Shown here: piece by piece, positions 1 to 10,094 of the stretch
How the letters are laid out: the number at the start of each line of letters is the position of its first letter
Position numbering within the stretch: the first letter of the stretch is position 1
DNA from: Streptomyces showdoensis
GTDB taxonomy: Bacteria > Actinomycetota > Actinomycetes > Streptomycetales > Streptomycetaceae
DNA length: 64,000 nt
Assembly (NCBI RefSeq): GCF_039535475.1
Contig: NZ_BAAAXG010000026.1
Coordinates: 1,550,001-1,614,000, forward strand
Direction: 5' to 3'
Made by a program: the position numbers and the translations under genes
Notes under the pieces: generated by a model
The model's input: the letters and a program-made list of their open reading frames with translations, nothing else
The model's database searches: none
What the model was told of the DNA's origin: nothing

Positions 1-839
1 TCACCACCCGCCTCCGCCGCGAGATCGCCGCCACGGCCGGACTCTCGCAGAGGGAGCTGCGGGCGGTCGCCCGGATCTCGTACGGGAAGGTCGCCGAGTT
101 CCAGAAGCGCGGCGCAGTCCACTTCCACGCCGTCGTACGCATCGACGGCCCGGACGGCCCTGACTCGCCCCCGCCGCCCTGGGTGACCACTGACCGCCTC
201 ACCGACGCGATCCGCGCCGCCGCCACCCACGCGTACACGACCGTCACCGTCCCCGCCGCCGGCGCCCACCCCGCCTGCCGCCTCCGCTGGGGCGCCCAGC
301 TCGACGTCCGCCCTGTGAAGGTCTTCGGCGACGGCTCCGACATCACCGAACAGGCCGTCGCCTCCTACATCGCCAAGTACGCCACCAAGGCCGCGGAGAC
401 CACCGGCAGCCTCGACCGCCGCATCGGCAACCGCGAAGCCCTGCTCCTCCTCGGCGTCCCCGACCACACCCGACGCCTGGTCGAAGCCTGCCTCGACCTC
501 GACCTGGTCTACCCGGAGCGCCGCCTCTCCGCCTGGGCCCACATGCTCGGCTTCCGCGGCCACTTCTCCACCAAGTCCCGCCAGTACTCCACCACCCTGA
601 CCGAACTCCGCCAGACCCGCGCCGACTACCGCGCCGCCCAGGAACGCACCGCCCGCGGCCTGGACGACATCGCCCCGGACACCGTCCTCGTCCTCACCTC
701 CTGGACGTACGCCGGCCAAGGCCACACCCCCGGCGAAGCCGCCCTCGCCGCCACCATCGCCCGGGACATCCACCTCAACCGCGAGACCGCCCGCGAAGCG
801 CTCCGCGACCAACTCGACCTCGAAGGAACGGGAGCATGA
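1..839 (+). CDS. RepSA-like replication initiator of an integrative element (5' end outside window)
   Basis: The reading frame is open from the left edge and ends at TGA 837-839, so the N-terminus is missing. Near the edge it contains FQKRGAVHFHAVVRIDGP, an HxH-type block like the metal-binding motif of rolling-circle replication initiators, and further on a conserved block with IAKYATKAAE. This is the pattern of pSAM2 RepSA proteins, which replicate excised integrative elements. The stop overlaps the start of the next gene (ATGA, 836-839), and the order rep-xis-int is the pSAM2 one. The family call comes from motif and context; the rest of the element lies to the left of the window. Confidence 0.8.
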   Translation, partial: TTRLRREIAATAGLSQRELRAVARISYGKVAEFQKRGAVHFHAVVRIDGPDGPDSPPPPWVTTDRLTDAIRAAATHAYTTVTVPAAGAHPACRLRWGAQLDVRPVKVFGDGSDITEQAVASYIAKYATKAAETTGSLDRRIGNREALLLLGVPDHTRRLVEACLDLDLVYPERRLSAWAHMLGFRGHFSTKSRQYSTTLTELRQTRADYRAAQERTARGLDDIAPDTVLVLTSWTYAGQGHTPGEAALAATIARDIHLNRETAREALRDQLDLEGTGA

Positions 840-1045
840 CGACGACCGTGATCCAGCCCAAGTGGCACACGACCGCTGAGGTCGCCGCCATGCTCAAGTT
901 CGGGCTGTCCAAGACGAAGATGCTCGTGCTCACGGGTGAGATCCGGTCCGTCAAGGTCGGCCGGAACCGCCGCATCCTCCCCGCCTGGGTCGACGAGTAC
1001 ATCGAGCGCGTCGCCACCGCCGGCACCGAGGAGTGGGCCGCATGA
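836..1045 (+). CDS. xis: Excisionase-like helix-turn-helix protein
   Basis: This 69-residue protein carries a MerR/excisionase-type helix-turn-helix: WHTTAEVAAMLKFGLSKTKM forms the helices and IRSVKVGRNRRILPAWVDEYI the wing and downstream helix. Proteins of this kind bend the att region and steer the integrase towards excision. It overlaps rep by ATGA on the left and int by ATGA (1042-1045) on the right, so the three genes are probably translationally coupled. The small size and the place directly before a tyrosine integrase support the Xis call over a general regulator. Confidence 0.82.
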   Translation: MTTTVIQPKWHTTAEVAAMLKFGLSKTKMLVLTGEIRSVKVGRNRRILPAWVDEYIERVATAGTEEWAA

Positions 1046-2274
1046 GCGGGAAGCGCGGGAACGGCGAGGGGTCCATCTACCCGTACAAGAACGGCTACGC
1101 GGCCTACGTCTGGGTCACCAAGCCGGACGGCAAGCGGGCCCGCAAGTACGCCTACGGCAAGACCCGGGAGGAGGTCCACGAGAAGTGGCTCCTGCTCCAC
1201 GCCGAGGCGAAGAAGGGGCCGGTCGCCACCCGCCACCGCACCCTCGCCGCGTTCCTCTCCTACTGGCTCGACTCGATCGTGAAGCCCAACCTGGCCCCGC
1301 TGTCCTACGTCTCGTACGAGGGCTACGTCCGCCTCTACATCGCCCCGCACCTCGGCACGAAGCGGCTCGACAAGCTGACCGTCCGGGACGTCCGCGAGTG
1401 GCTGACGAAGCTCGCGACCATCTGCCAGTGCTGCGCGCAAGGGAAGGACGCCAAGCGGGAGCCGGGCCGTCGGAAGTGCTGCGCCGGCGGGGAGTGCTGC
1501 GAGGCGTACGCGTCCCGCCGGGTCGTCCAGGGGGCTCGTGACGCCCTCCGGGCCGCGCTCACGCACGCCGTGACCGAGGAGGAGATCGGCAAGAACGTCG
1601 CCTCCCTCGTCAAGGTCCCCAAGCCGCGGCGGCGTCGGATCAAGCCGTGGTCCGTCGCCGAGGCAGGGCAGTTCCTCGCGGACGCGGTCGCCCGGGCGGA
1701 TCACCTCTTCGCTGCCTGGATGCTCGTGCTGTGCCTCGGGCTCCGTCGGGGTGAGGTCCTGGGCCTGACATGGCAGTCGATCGATTTCGAGACCGGTGAG
1801 CTGTACGTGGACCACCAGATCCAGCGGGCCGGGCGGCAGCTCCTCCACCGGGAGACCAAGACGGAGGAGTCCGACGACTTCCTGCCTCTCCCCGCCGTCT
1901 GCCTCAAGGCCCTCCGGATGCGGCGCGCTCAGCAGCTCGGGGACCGGAAGGCCGCCGGCGAGCTGTGGCAGGACACGCGCGGGCTCGTCTTCACCACGAA
2001 GTACGGGACGCCCATCGAGCCCGGGAACCTGACGCGCATGTTCGCCCTGCGGGCCCGTCGCGCCGGCGTCCGCGTGATCCCGCTCCGGAACACCCGCCAC
2101 ACGTGCAGCTCGCTCCTCGTCGCTCTCAAGGTGCACCCGAAGGTGGCACAGCGGATCCTGCGGCATTCGCAGATCGCCATGACGATGGAGGTCTACGCGG
2201 AGGCCAGCGAGGAAGAGGTGCGCAACGCGATCGGCAGGCTGTCCGACGCAATGGGCGGTACCGCCACCGGCTGA
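1042..2274 (+). CDS. int: Tyrosine integrase of the integrative element
   Basis: I chose ATG 1042 because it overlaps the xis stop; an in-frame GTG lies 9 bases upstream. The product is 410 residues. It has an N-terminal Arm/AP2-like DNA-binding part (NGYAAYVWVTKPDGKRARKY), a core-binding SAM-like domain, and a C-terminal catalytic domain with the first arginine in CLGLRRGEVLGLTW, the second in RNTRHTCSS and the nucleophilic tyrosine in MTMEVYAEA. The histidine that usually begins the HxxR box is arginine here. A cysteine-rich insert (CQCCAQG...CCAGGECC, around residues 132-153) is seen in some pSAM2-type integrases. The gene ends about 90 bases from the tRNA-Arg 3' end, as expected for an integrase beside its own att site. 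Confidence 0.92.
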   Translation: MSGKRGNGEGSIYPYKNGYAAYVWVTKPDGKRARKYAYGKTREEVHEKWLLLHAEAKKGPVATRHRTLAAFLSYWLDSIVKPNLAPLSYVSYEGYVRLYIAPHLGTKRLDKLTVRDVREWLTKLATICQCCAQGKDAKREPGRRKCCAGGECCEAYASRRVVQGARDALRAALTHAVTEEEIGKNVASLVKVPKPRRRRIKPWSVAEAGQFLADAVARADHLFAAWMLVLCLGLRRGEVLGLTWQSIDFETGELYVDHQIQRAGRQLLHRETKTEESDDFLPLPAVCLKALRMRRAQQLGDRKAAGELWQDTRGLVFTTKYGTPIEPGNLTRMFALRARRAGVRVIPLRNTRHTCSSLLVALKVHPKVAQRILRHSQIAMTMEVYAEASEEEVRNAIGRLSDAMGGTATG

Positions 2275-2328
2275 GGGTGGTGGTTGGAGCGGTTGCTGTA
2301 CTTCGCTGCTGTACGCCCCGGAAACGCA

Positions 2329-2356
2329 AGAGGCCCGGACTCTCGTCCGGGCCTCT
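2329..2356. terminator. Strong hairpin terminator between int and tRNA-Arg
   Basis: A perfect 12-bp stem (2329-2340 with 2345-2356) closes a TCTC loop. It has no U-tract, as is common in Streptomyces, and the symmetry lets it stop both int transcription from the left and tRNA-Arg transcription from the right. Confidence 0.75.
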
Positions 2357-2364
2357 CACCTGTG

Positions 2365-2410
2365 TGCACTCGGCAGGATTCGAACCTGCAACCTTCTGAT
2401 CCGTAGTCAG
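2365..2410. other. Probable attachment site (att) in the 3' half of tRNA-Arg
   Basis: Elements of the pSAM2 type integrate into the 3' half of a tRNA gene and carry an identity segment that restores it. The integrase, excisionase and initiator lie directly beside the 3' end, so the junction should fall between the anticodon loop (near 2404) and the 3' end (2365). Only one copy is in the window, so the exact limits of the core cannot be seen. Confidence 0.5.
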
Positions 2411-2437
2411 ATGCTCTATCCGTTAAGCTACGAGTGC
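2365..2437 (-). tRNA. tRNA-Arg (ACG anticodon)
   Basis: On the minus strand the sequence folds into a 73-nt cloverleaf. The acceptor stem is GCACTCG with CGAGTGC, the anticodon loop CTACGGA lies in the stem CTGA/TCAG, and the T-arm contains GGTTCGAATCC. The anticodon is ACG. CCA is not encoded. The 3' end faces the int gene, so the integrative element to the left supplies the 3' part of the gene. Confidence 0.95.
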
Positions 2438-2804
2438 TTGTTTTGTTTTTCGTCTTCGCTCCCCGGCCTTTCGGCCCGCTCGCGGCGACAGGAAGAACAT
2501 TACATGACTGCCGCCGCCATGTGAAATCCATTGACCACACCCCTTGTGACCTGCGAAAACGCCAGACGGGGCGCGAGCGGGGCCGAGGTGGCGGCGGGGG
2601 CCGACAGGGCTGGAGCGGGCCGAAAGAGACCGGGGTCACACGGGCGTGGGGGTCTGGGGCGGAACGAGGCCGTCCGGGCATCGCGCGCGGGTTCTCCGGC
2701 GCTCAGCGCTCCGGCAGTCCGGCACCCGATCAGTCCAGCGCCCGACGCCCGACGCCCGGCAGTCCGGCAGTCCGGCAGTCCGGCAGTCCGGCCCCGGGAA
2801 CGAG
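2438..2804. other. Intergenic stretch between the two tRNA genes
   Basis: I see no convincing gene here. The short open frames on both strands have no ribosome site and no family resemblance. The stretch should hold the tRNA-Arg promoter (minus strand, just right of 2437), and it contains the 8-bp repeat listed separately. Confidence 0.6.
2757..2792. repeat. 8-bp tandem repeat CCGGCAGT
   Basis: CCGGCAGT is repeated four times without error and followed by a partial copy. Degenerate copies occur upstream (near 2711-2730). It lies just downstream of the tRNA-Ser terminator and is probably non-coding. Confidence 0.8.
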
Positions 2805-2834
2805 CGAAGCCCCGGCCTTGGGGCCGGGGCTTCG
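2805..2834 (-). terminator. Terminator of tRNA-Ser(GCT)
   Basis: A perfect 13-bp GC-rich stem (2805-2817 with 2822-2834) closes a 4-nt loop and starts a few bases after the 3' end of the minus-strand tRNA-Ser gene. Confidence 0.75.
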
Positions 2835-2840
2835 GTGGGG

Positions 2841-2931
2841 CGGAGGCGGAGGGATTTGAACCCTCGATGGGCTTTAAGACCCAAACCGCATTAGCAGTGC
2901 GGCGCCATAGACCGGACTAGGCGACGCCTCC
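2841..2931 (-). tRNA. tRNA-Ser (GCT anticodon)
   Basis: On the minus strand the 91-nt sequence has acceptor stem GGAGGCG/CGCCTCC, anticodon stem CCGCA/TGCGG around CTGCTAA (anticodon GCT), a long variable arm typical of serine tRNAs, and a T-loop GGTTCAAATCC. CCA is not encoded. Confidence 0.95.
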
Positions 2932-3166
2932 TCGCACCTCGCGCGTACGCGAGTGGTGCGTGCAGATGATGACACAGACGAGCACCGCGCCACCAATCGC
3001 TTATCACCGTACTAGGCCCCGGGGGCCCAGAGCAAAGCCCTCGCGCCCTCGCGCCCCCGCCCGGCGCGTCCCGGTTGCGCAACGGAGCGGGACGCCGAGC
3101 GTTAGAGGTGGGGACGCACCACCCCGACGTCCGTCGCTCGCACGCCCGCCCCGTCATGGAGTTCGT

Positions 3167-3616
3167 ATGCCGCGCCGCCTCGCCTTCGCCGCCCTCGCCC
3201 CGCTCGCCGTCGCCCCGCTCGCCCTCGGCGCCACCGCCGCCTCGGCCACCGGGCTGGGGCCGCTGCCCCCGCTGCCCCTGCTCTCCACTCCCGACTCCCT
3301 GACCGTGGTCGTCGAACGTTCCGGGAACGCGGAGGCCGACGGGTCCTTCCGGCTGGAGTGCGGCGGTACGCCCGGCGGGACCCACCCCGCCGCCGAGAAC
3401 GCCTGCAAGCGGCTCGAGCAGATCGCCGCCGCCGGAAGCGATCCCTTCGCCCCCGTCCCCGCCGATCAGCTGTGCACGCAGCAGTACGGCGGGCCCGCCA
3501 CCGCCCGCGTCACCGGCACCTGGCAGGGCCGCAGCATCGACGCCCGCTTCTCCCGCGCCGACGGCTGCGAGATCTCCCGCTGGGAGAACCTGCGACCCGT
3601 CCTCCCGCGCGTCTAG
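3167..3616 (+). CDS. Secreted subtilisin-inhibitor-like (SSI family) protein
   Basis: ATG 3167 is preceded by GGAG at a 5-base spacing. The 149-residue product has a signal peptide (MPRRLAFAALAPLAVAPLAL, then an alanine-rich cleavage region) and the SSI signature: four cysteines in two pairs, GGTHPAAENAC, and VTGTWQGRSIDARF. SSI proteins are dimeric extracellular inhibitors of subtilisin- and trypsin-like proteases. Aligning the third cysteine with Cys71 of SSI puts the reactive P1 residue two positions later, in CTQQY, so P1 is Gln, unlike the usual Lys, Arg or Met. A proline-rich stretch (GLGPLPPLPLL) lies just after the signal peptide. The family call is firm; the target protease is unknown. 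Confidence 0.88.
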   Translation: MPRRLAFAALAPLAVAPLALGATAASATGLGPLPPLPLLSTPDSLTVVVERSGNAEADGSFRLECGGTPGGTHPAAENACKRLEQIAAAGSDPFAPVPADQLCTQQYGGPATARVTGTWQGRSIDARFSRADGCEISRWENLRPVLPRV

Positions 3617-3771
3617 AGGGGCGCCCGGGGTGATCCCCGGGGAACGGAGGGATCGCCTCCCTTAGACTCCCTCCGTGACAGGCCGCGACCCGAGGGGCAA
3701 GATGGGCCCGGCCGACAGGCGATAGGCACAGGCGATAGGCAAGTGCAGTGGGTCAGGGAGGAACCGTCGTC

Positions 3772-6700
3772 GTGAGCAGCAGGCCATCCCGAGGCGCTGC
3801 TCGCCTCGCAGCCATACTCGACGCCCTCCCGGACGGCCTCGTGCTCGTCAATTGCAACGGCACGGTCGTCAACGCCAACACGATCGCGCTCGGCATGTTC
3901 GAGACCCCCGGCACCGCGCTCGTCGGGCGCGGGCTGCTCGATCTGCTCCCCGAGTTCGACTCGCGCCTCATCCCGGGCTCCATGCGCCGGCCCGAGGCCG
4001 CGGACGAGCGGGGCCGCACCAAGCCGACCCGGATGATCGCCCGCCGTACGGACGGCAGCGAGTTCCCCGTCGAGGTGACCAGCGCCAGCCTGGAGGACGG
4101 CCGCGAGGCCTACGACTCGTACAGCGGCTACACCGGCGACGAGCTGCTCATGCTGGTCGTACGGGATCTCACCGGGACCCTCGACACCGAGGCGGAGCTG
4201 GCCCGTTCGCAGCGCCAGACCGAGATGATCCTGCGGGCGGCGGCCGAGGGCGTCGTCGGCACCGACACCGACGGGCGCGTCGTCCTCGTCAACCCGGCCG
4301 CCGCGCAGATCCTCGGCTTCCGCGCCACCGACCTCGGCGGCAAGGAGCTGCACACCCTGGTGCTGCACTCCCGCCCGGACGGCGAGCCCTTCCCGTACGC
4401 CGAGTCGCCGCTCGCCGACACCCTCAAGTCCGGCCGCAAGCACCGCGTCCGCGGCCAGGTCCTCTGGGCGAAGAACGGCGACCGGGTGCCGGTCGACCTC
4501 ACCACCGCGCCGGTGCGCGACGGGGACCAGCTCGTCGGCGCCGTCATGACCTTCACCGACCGCAGGCCGTACGAGCAGCTCGTCGAGAAGCACGCCGGCG
4601 AGGTCGCCGACCGGGCCGAGCGGCACCTGGCCGAGCTGGAGCAGCAGCGGGAGCGGTACACCGCGCTCGCCGCCCGGCACGAGCAGCTGACGGCCGTCCT
4701 CGCCGAGTCCCTGCGCGGGCCGCTGGAGGAGCTGCGCACCGAGCTCGGCGCCCTCGCCGCCGACGACGCCGGGCAGCTGTGGCCCGAGGCCAACCAGGTG
4801 CTGCACCATCTGGCCGCCGGATACGCCCGGATGACCACCCTCGTCGACAACGTGCTCGGCTACCAGCGCCTCGACGCCGGCGCCGAGGCGCTCGCCAAGG
4901 ACGTCGTCCTGCTGGACGGGGTCGTGACGGCCGGCATCGACCACGCCGTCGAGCTGATCGGGCCCGGCCGGGCCCAGTTCGCCGTCCACGCCCCGCCGAT
5001 CGAGGCCGAGGTCGACGCCGGACGGCTCGTCACCGCGCTGGCCCACCTCGTCGCCGACGTGGCCGGGGTCGACGCCACCGGCAAGAACAAGGCCGCGCAG
5101 ACGAGCGGCCACGCCGACTCCACGATCGTCGTCGCGGCCGCACAGCGCGGCGACGTCGTCCGGATCGAGGTCCGCGGCCCGTACGCGGGCGGCGACCCCG
5201 TCCACCAGCCGGTCGTGCGCGGGATCGTGGACGCGCACGACGGTGTGGTCCAGACGCACGAGGTGCCGGGGACGACCGGCGGCGCGTACGTCGTCGAGCT
5301 CCCCCTCGGCGCCGGGCGCGGCACCGTCGCCGCCCCGCCGGCGCCGGAGGGTGCGGGCGAGGGCGGGAGCGACGCCGGGGCCGGGGCCGCGCGTGCGTTG
5401 CCCGCCCTGCCCGCGCTTCCCTCGCAGGCCTCCTCCGACTCCGGGGTCCCGGACGCGAGCGCGGGCCCCGAGCTCGCGCCCTCCCCCGACGGCACCAACG
5501 GCAGCGGGCGCCGACGCGCCCGCCGCGCCTCCACGGACGCCTTCCTGGAGAGCCCGCTGGTGCCCGAGGACGGCGCCGCGCCCGAGCCGACCGGACGCCG
5601 CCGCGGCCGTACGGACGACACGCCCGCCACGGGTACCCCGGCGGGTGGGCCGGGTGAGCTGATCCCGGCTCAGAACGCCGGGTCCGCCGAGCCGACCGGG
5701 ACCGGACGGCGTCGTGGGCGGCCCGCCGAAGGGTCCGTCGTGACGGCCGCCGAGGGCGCGCAGGCCCGGCCGGCGCTCGGCGCCGCCGTGCCCCCGCAGG
5801 GCGTGCCGGTCGACGGCCACGCGCCCCACGGCCCCCCACTCACCCCACGCACCCCACAGCTCCCAGGCGCCCCAGGGCAACGCGTTCGCCCCGGCGCTCG
5901 CGCTGCCCGCCGTCGCGTCCACCGAGGAGGCCCGGCCCACCGGGCGCAGGCGCCGGGCGCTCGCGGCCGCGCAGGAGCGCGCCGCGGCGGCGGAGGCCGG
6001 TCCGCGCACGCCGTTCGCGCTGGGTCCCGCCGAGGCGGACCGCGCCGCCGAGGACCTCCTGGAGCCCACGGGCGTCCCCGCGCCGGAGCAGCCGCGACAG
6101 CCGGAGCACGGCGAGCGCCACGAGGCCGTACGGGCGCTGCCCGAGGACGACCACACCCCGCCGCAGCCGCATCCGCTGCCCGGGCGGCGCCGTGGACCGC
6201 AGGAGACCACGAGCGGGACCGGTACGGGGTCCGTGCCGCTGCCGCCGGAGGTCCCGGCCGCCGCTTCGGCGACCGGCAAGGACTCGACGCAGGGGCGGGC
6301 CTTCAGCGTCCGCACCCTCGGCCAGGGCGTGCCGTTCGCCCCTCCGCAGCCCTCTCAGGCCACGCAGCCCCCTCAGGCCCCTCCGGGCCCGGCGCAGGCT
6401 CGGTCCCAGGGCCTGCCCCAGGCGCCGCTCCCGACGCAGGCCCCGACCCCGGCCCCGGCCACCGCGCCGTCCCCGGTTCCGGCCCAGCCCGCCGCCGGGC
6501 AGCCCGGGCCCTCCGGTCGTCGTCGCAAGCTCGGCAACCCGGCCGAGGAGAGCCGCCCGGCCACGGCCGGCGCCCCGGACGCCGCCGCCAAGCCGCACCC
6601 GCTGCCCGCGCCGGCGTCCGCCTCCTCGCCCCTGACCCCGCCCGTCCCCTCCGTCCCCGCCGTCCCGAAGCTCGGCCCGATCCCCGCGCCCGCCGCAGCC

Positions 6701-7555
6701 CCCGAGGGCCGCGCGTACGCCATAGGGGCGCCCGCCGAGGGCTCGGCCGAGGGGCCGGAGCCGCTGGACGGGCCGGGCGGCGCGGTCGAGGTGTCGAACC
6801 AGCCGCTGCCCCAGCCCGTCGACGACGAGCTGCCCCCGGAGCCGCTGGACAACCCGCGCCGGCTGCTGGTCTGGCCCGCGCCGGACGTCTCCACCCAGCA
6901 GGCGCTGAGCGACCGCGGCTACCGGCCGGTGATCGTGCACTCCCGCGAGGAGGTCGACGCGCAGATCGCCGCCTTCCCGGCCGCGCTGTTCGTGGACCCG
7001 CTGACCGGGCCCATCACCCGTACCGCGCTGCAGTCGCTGCGCCAGGCGGCCGTGGCCGCCGAGGTGCCGGTGCTGCTCGCGGCCGGGCTCGGGCAGGCCA
7101 CCCGGGAGGCGGCGTACGGCGCCGATCCGGCGGTCCTGCTCAAGGCGCTGGCGCCGCGGGACAGCGAGCAGCACCCGTCCCGCGTCCTGCTGATCGAGGA
7201 GCACCCGGACATCGCGCAGGCGCTCGCGGCGACGCTGGAGCGGCGCGGGATGCAGGTGGCGCGGGCGGCGACCGACACCGAGGCGGTCACGCTGGCCGCG
7301 CAGATGCGGCCGAACCTGGTGGTGATGGACCTGATGCAGGTGCGCCGCCGCCGGGCCGGGATCATCGACTGGCTGCGCGCGAACGGGCAGTTGAACCGCA
7401 CGCCGCTCGTCGTCTACACCTCCGCCGGCCTCGACGAGGCCGAACTGCCCACGCTCTCCTCGGGCGAGACGGTGCTCTTCCTCGCCGAGCGTTCGACCAG
7501 CGCCGAGGTGCAGGCCCGGATCGTGGACCTGCTCGCGAAGATCGGCACCAACTAG
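3772..7555 (+). pseudogene. PAS-PAS-(pseudo)kinase-receiver sensor protein, frameshifted at a C6 run
   Basis: GTG 3772 follows AGGGAGGA at a good spacing. The first frame encodes two PAS domains (about residues 10-125 and 150-265), a coiled coil, a histidine-kinase-like dimerisation helix and a degraded ATPase domain. In the dimerisation helix the H of the usual SHELRTPL box is replaced (AESLRGPLEEL). A long Ala/Pro/Gly-rich linker follows. Near 5832-5837 (six C) coding shifts by one base: the first frame then becomes an arginine-rich run-on to 7611, while the next frame reads sensibly (ALPAVASTEEARPTGRRRR) and ends at 7555 with a receiver domain (RVLLIEEHPDIAQAL, VVMDLMQ, VVYTSA). Removing one C joins the two halves into about 1260 residues. 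It is either a sequencing error or a real loss of the C-terminal half. Confidence 0.72.
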
Positions 7556-7597
7556 GCGCGGTGAGCGCCCGGTCGGTGCAGACCGTGGACCGGGGGA

Positions 7598-9250
<1,653 letters not shown>

Positions 9251-9305
9251 GGGCGTCCTCCCGAGGGCGCTACGCGGCAGTAAGGATGTGCCGATTCTGC
9301 GCACG

Positions 9306-9317
9306 TACCACGTGGTA
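9306..9317. promoter_or_regulatory. 12-bp palindrome TACCACGTGGTA upstream of the acyl-CoA synthetase
   Basis: A perfect 12-bp palindrome lies 56 bases upstream of the synthetase start, in a relatively AT-rich stretch. Its size and position suit an operator for a dimeric regulator, possibly TetR-type; the regulator is not identified. Confidence 0.45.
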
Positions 9318-9342
9318 TGTCACTACCCAGGAGTACGAATTT

Positions 9343-9358
9343 GCCAGTGATCACTGGC
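9343..9358. promoter_or_regulatory. 16-bp palindrome GCCAGTGATCACTGGC
   Basis: A perfect 16-bp palindrome lies 25 bases beyond the previous one, between the acyl-CoA synthetase start and the 3' end of the sigma-factor gene. It could be a second operator; a hairpin terminator for the minus-strand sigma gene (stop at 9406) is the alternative. Confidence 0.45.
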
Positions 9359-9405
9359 GTGACCGAGGGTAACGCGGAGGGAGGGGCCAGAGGACGGGGC
9401 GTTTC

Positions 9406-9969
9406 TCAGCGGACGGGCGTCAGCTCCGGGTCCTCGCGCAGCTTGCCGAGCGCCCGGGAGACCGCGCTCTTGACCGTGCCGACGGAGACCCCGAGCACCT
9501 CGGCGGTCTGCGCCTCGCTCAGGTCCTCGTAGTACCTGAGGACGACCATCGCCCGCTGGCGGTCGGGGAGCTTCATCACCGCGCGCCACATGGCGTCGTG
9601 CAGCACCTGGCGCTCGGCCGGGTCCGACTCCGGCAGCCCGGCCGGCTCCGGCAGCTCGTCGCAGGCGAACTCGTCGACCTTGCGCTTGCGCCACTGGGAC
9701 GTACGGGTGTTCAGCAGCGCGCGGCGGACGTAGCCGTCCAGGGCGCGGTGGTCCTCGATGCGCTCCCAGGCGACGAAGGTCTTGGCCAGCGCCGTCTGGA
9801 GCAGGTCCTCCGCGTCGCACGGGTTCGCGGTCAGCGAGCGGGCGGTGCGCAGGAGCACGGGCCCGCGGGCCCGCACGTACGAAGTGAACGACGGGTACGC
9901 CGTGTTCGTCGGGTACGTCGCGTACTGCGAGGCACCGGCACAGACGGGGCCAGAAGGTGGCGGAGTCAT
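9406..9969 (-). CDS. SigE-family ECF sigma factor
   Basis: This 187-residue protein has region 2 (YPSFTSYVRARGPVLLRTARSL, then CDAEDLLQTALAKTFVAW) and region 4 with a helix-turn-helix (LSEAQTAEVLGVSVGTVKSAVSRALGKLRE). No extra domains are present. It fits the group annotated as SigE-family sigma factors in actinomycetes, which are common and mostly unstudied. No anti-sigma factor adjoins it. A Thr/Pro-rich N-terminal extension precedes region 2, and the ribosome site before ATG 9969 is weak, so the start could lie further inside. Confidence 0.88.
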   Translation of the reverse strand: MTPPPSGPVCAGASQYATYPTNTAYPSFTSYVRARGPVLLRTARSLTANPCDAEDLLQTALAKTFVAWERIEDHRALDGYVRRALLNTRTSQWRKRKVDEFACDELPEPAGLPESDPAERQVLHDAMWRAVMKLPDRQRAMVVLRYYEDLSEAQTAEVLGVSVGTVKSAVSRALGKLREDPELTPVR

Positions 9970-10094
9970 GGCTCAACGCTATGAGCGGCCACCCGTCCCG
10001 GGGATCGGCCCCAGGTCCCGAACCGCACTCCGCCTCAGGTTGTAGGGGTGGGGCCTGCTGGACCTCCTTCAGGTGGAGCCCCCCTCCGACCGGG

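Noticed and set aside
2193..2681. 162-residue open frame on the minus strand across tRNA-Arg
   Set aside because: It reads through a tRNA gene and a terminator and has no family resemblance.
3613..6315. 900-residue open frame on the minus strand
   Set aside because: It mirrors the sensor gene in a GC-rich sequence, has Val/Gly/Arg-rich composition and no domain.
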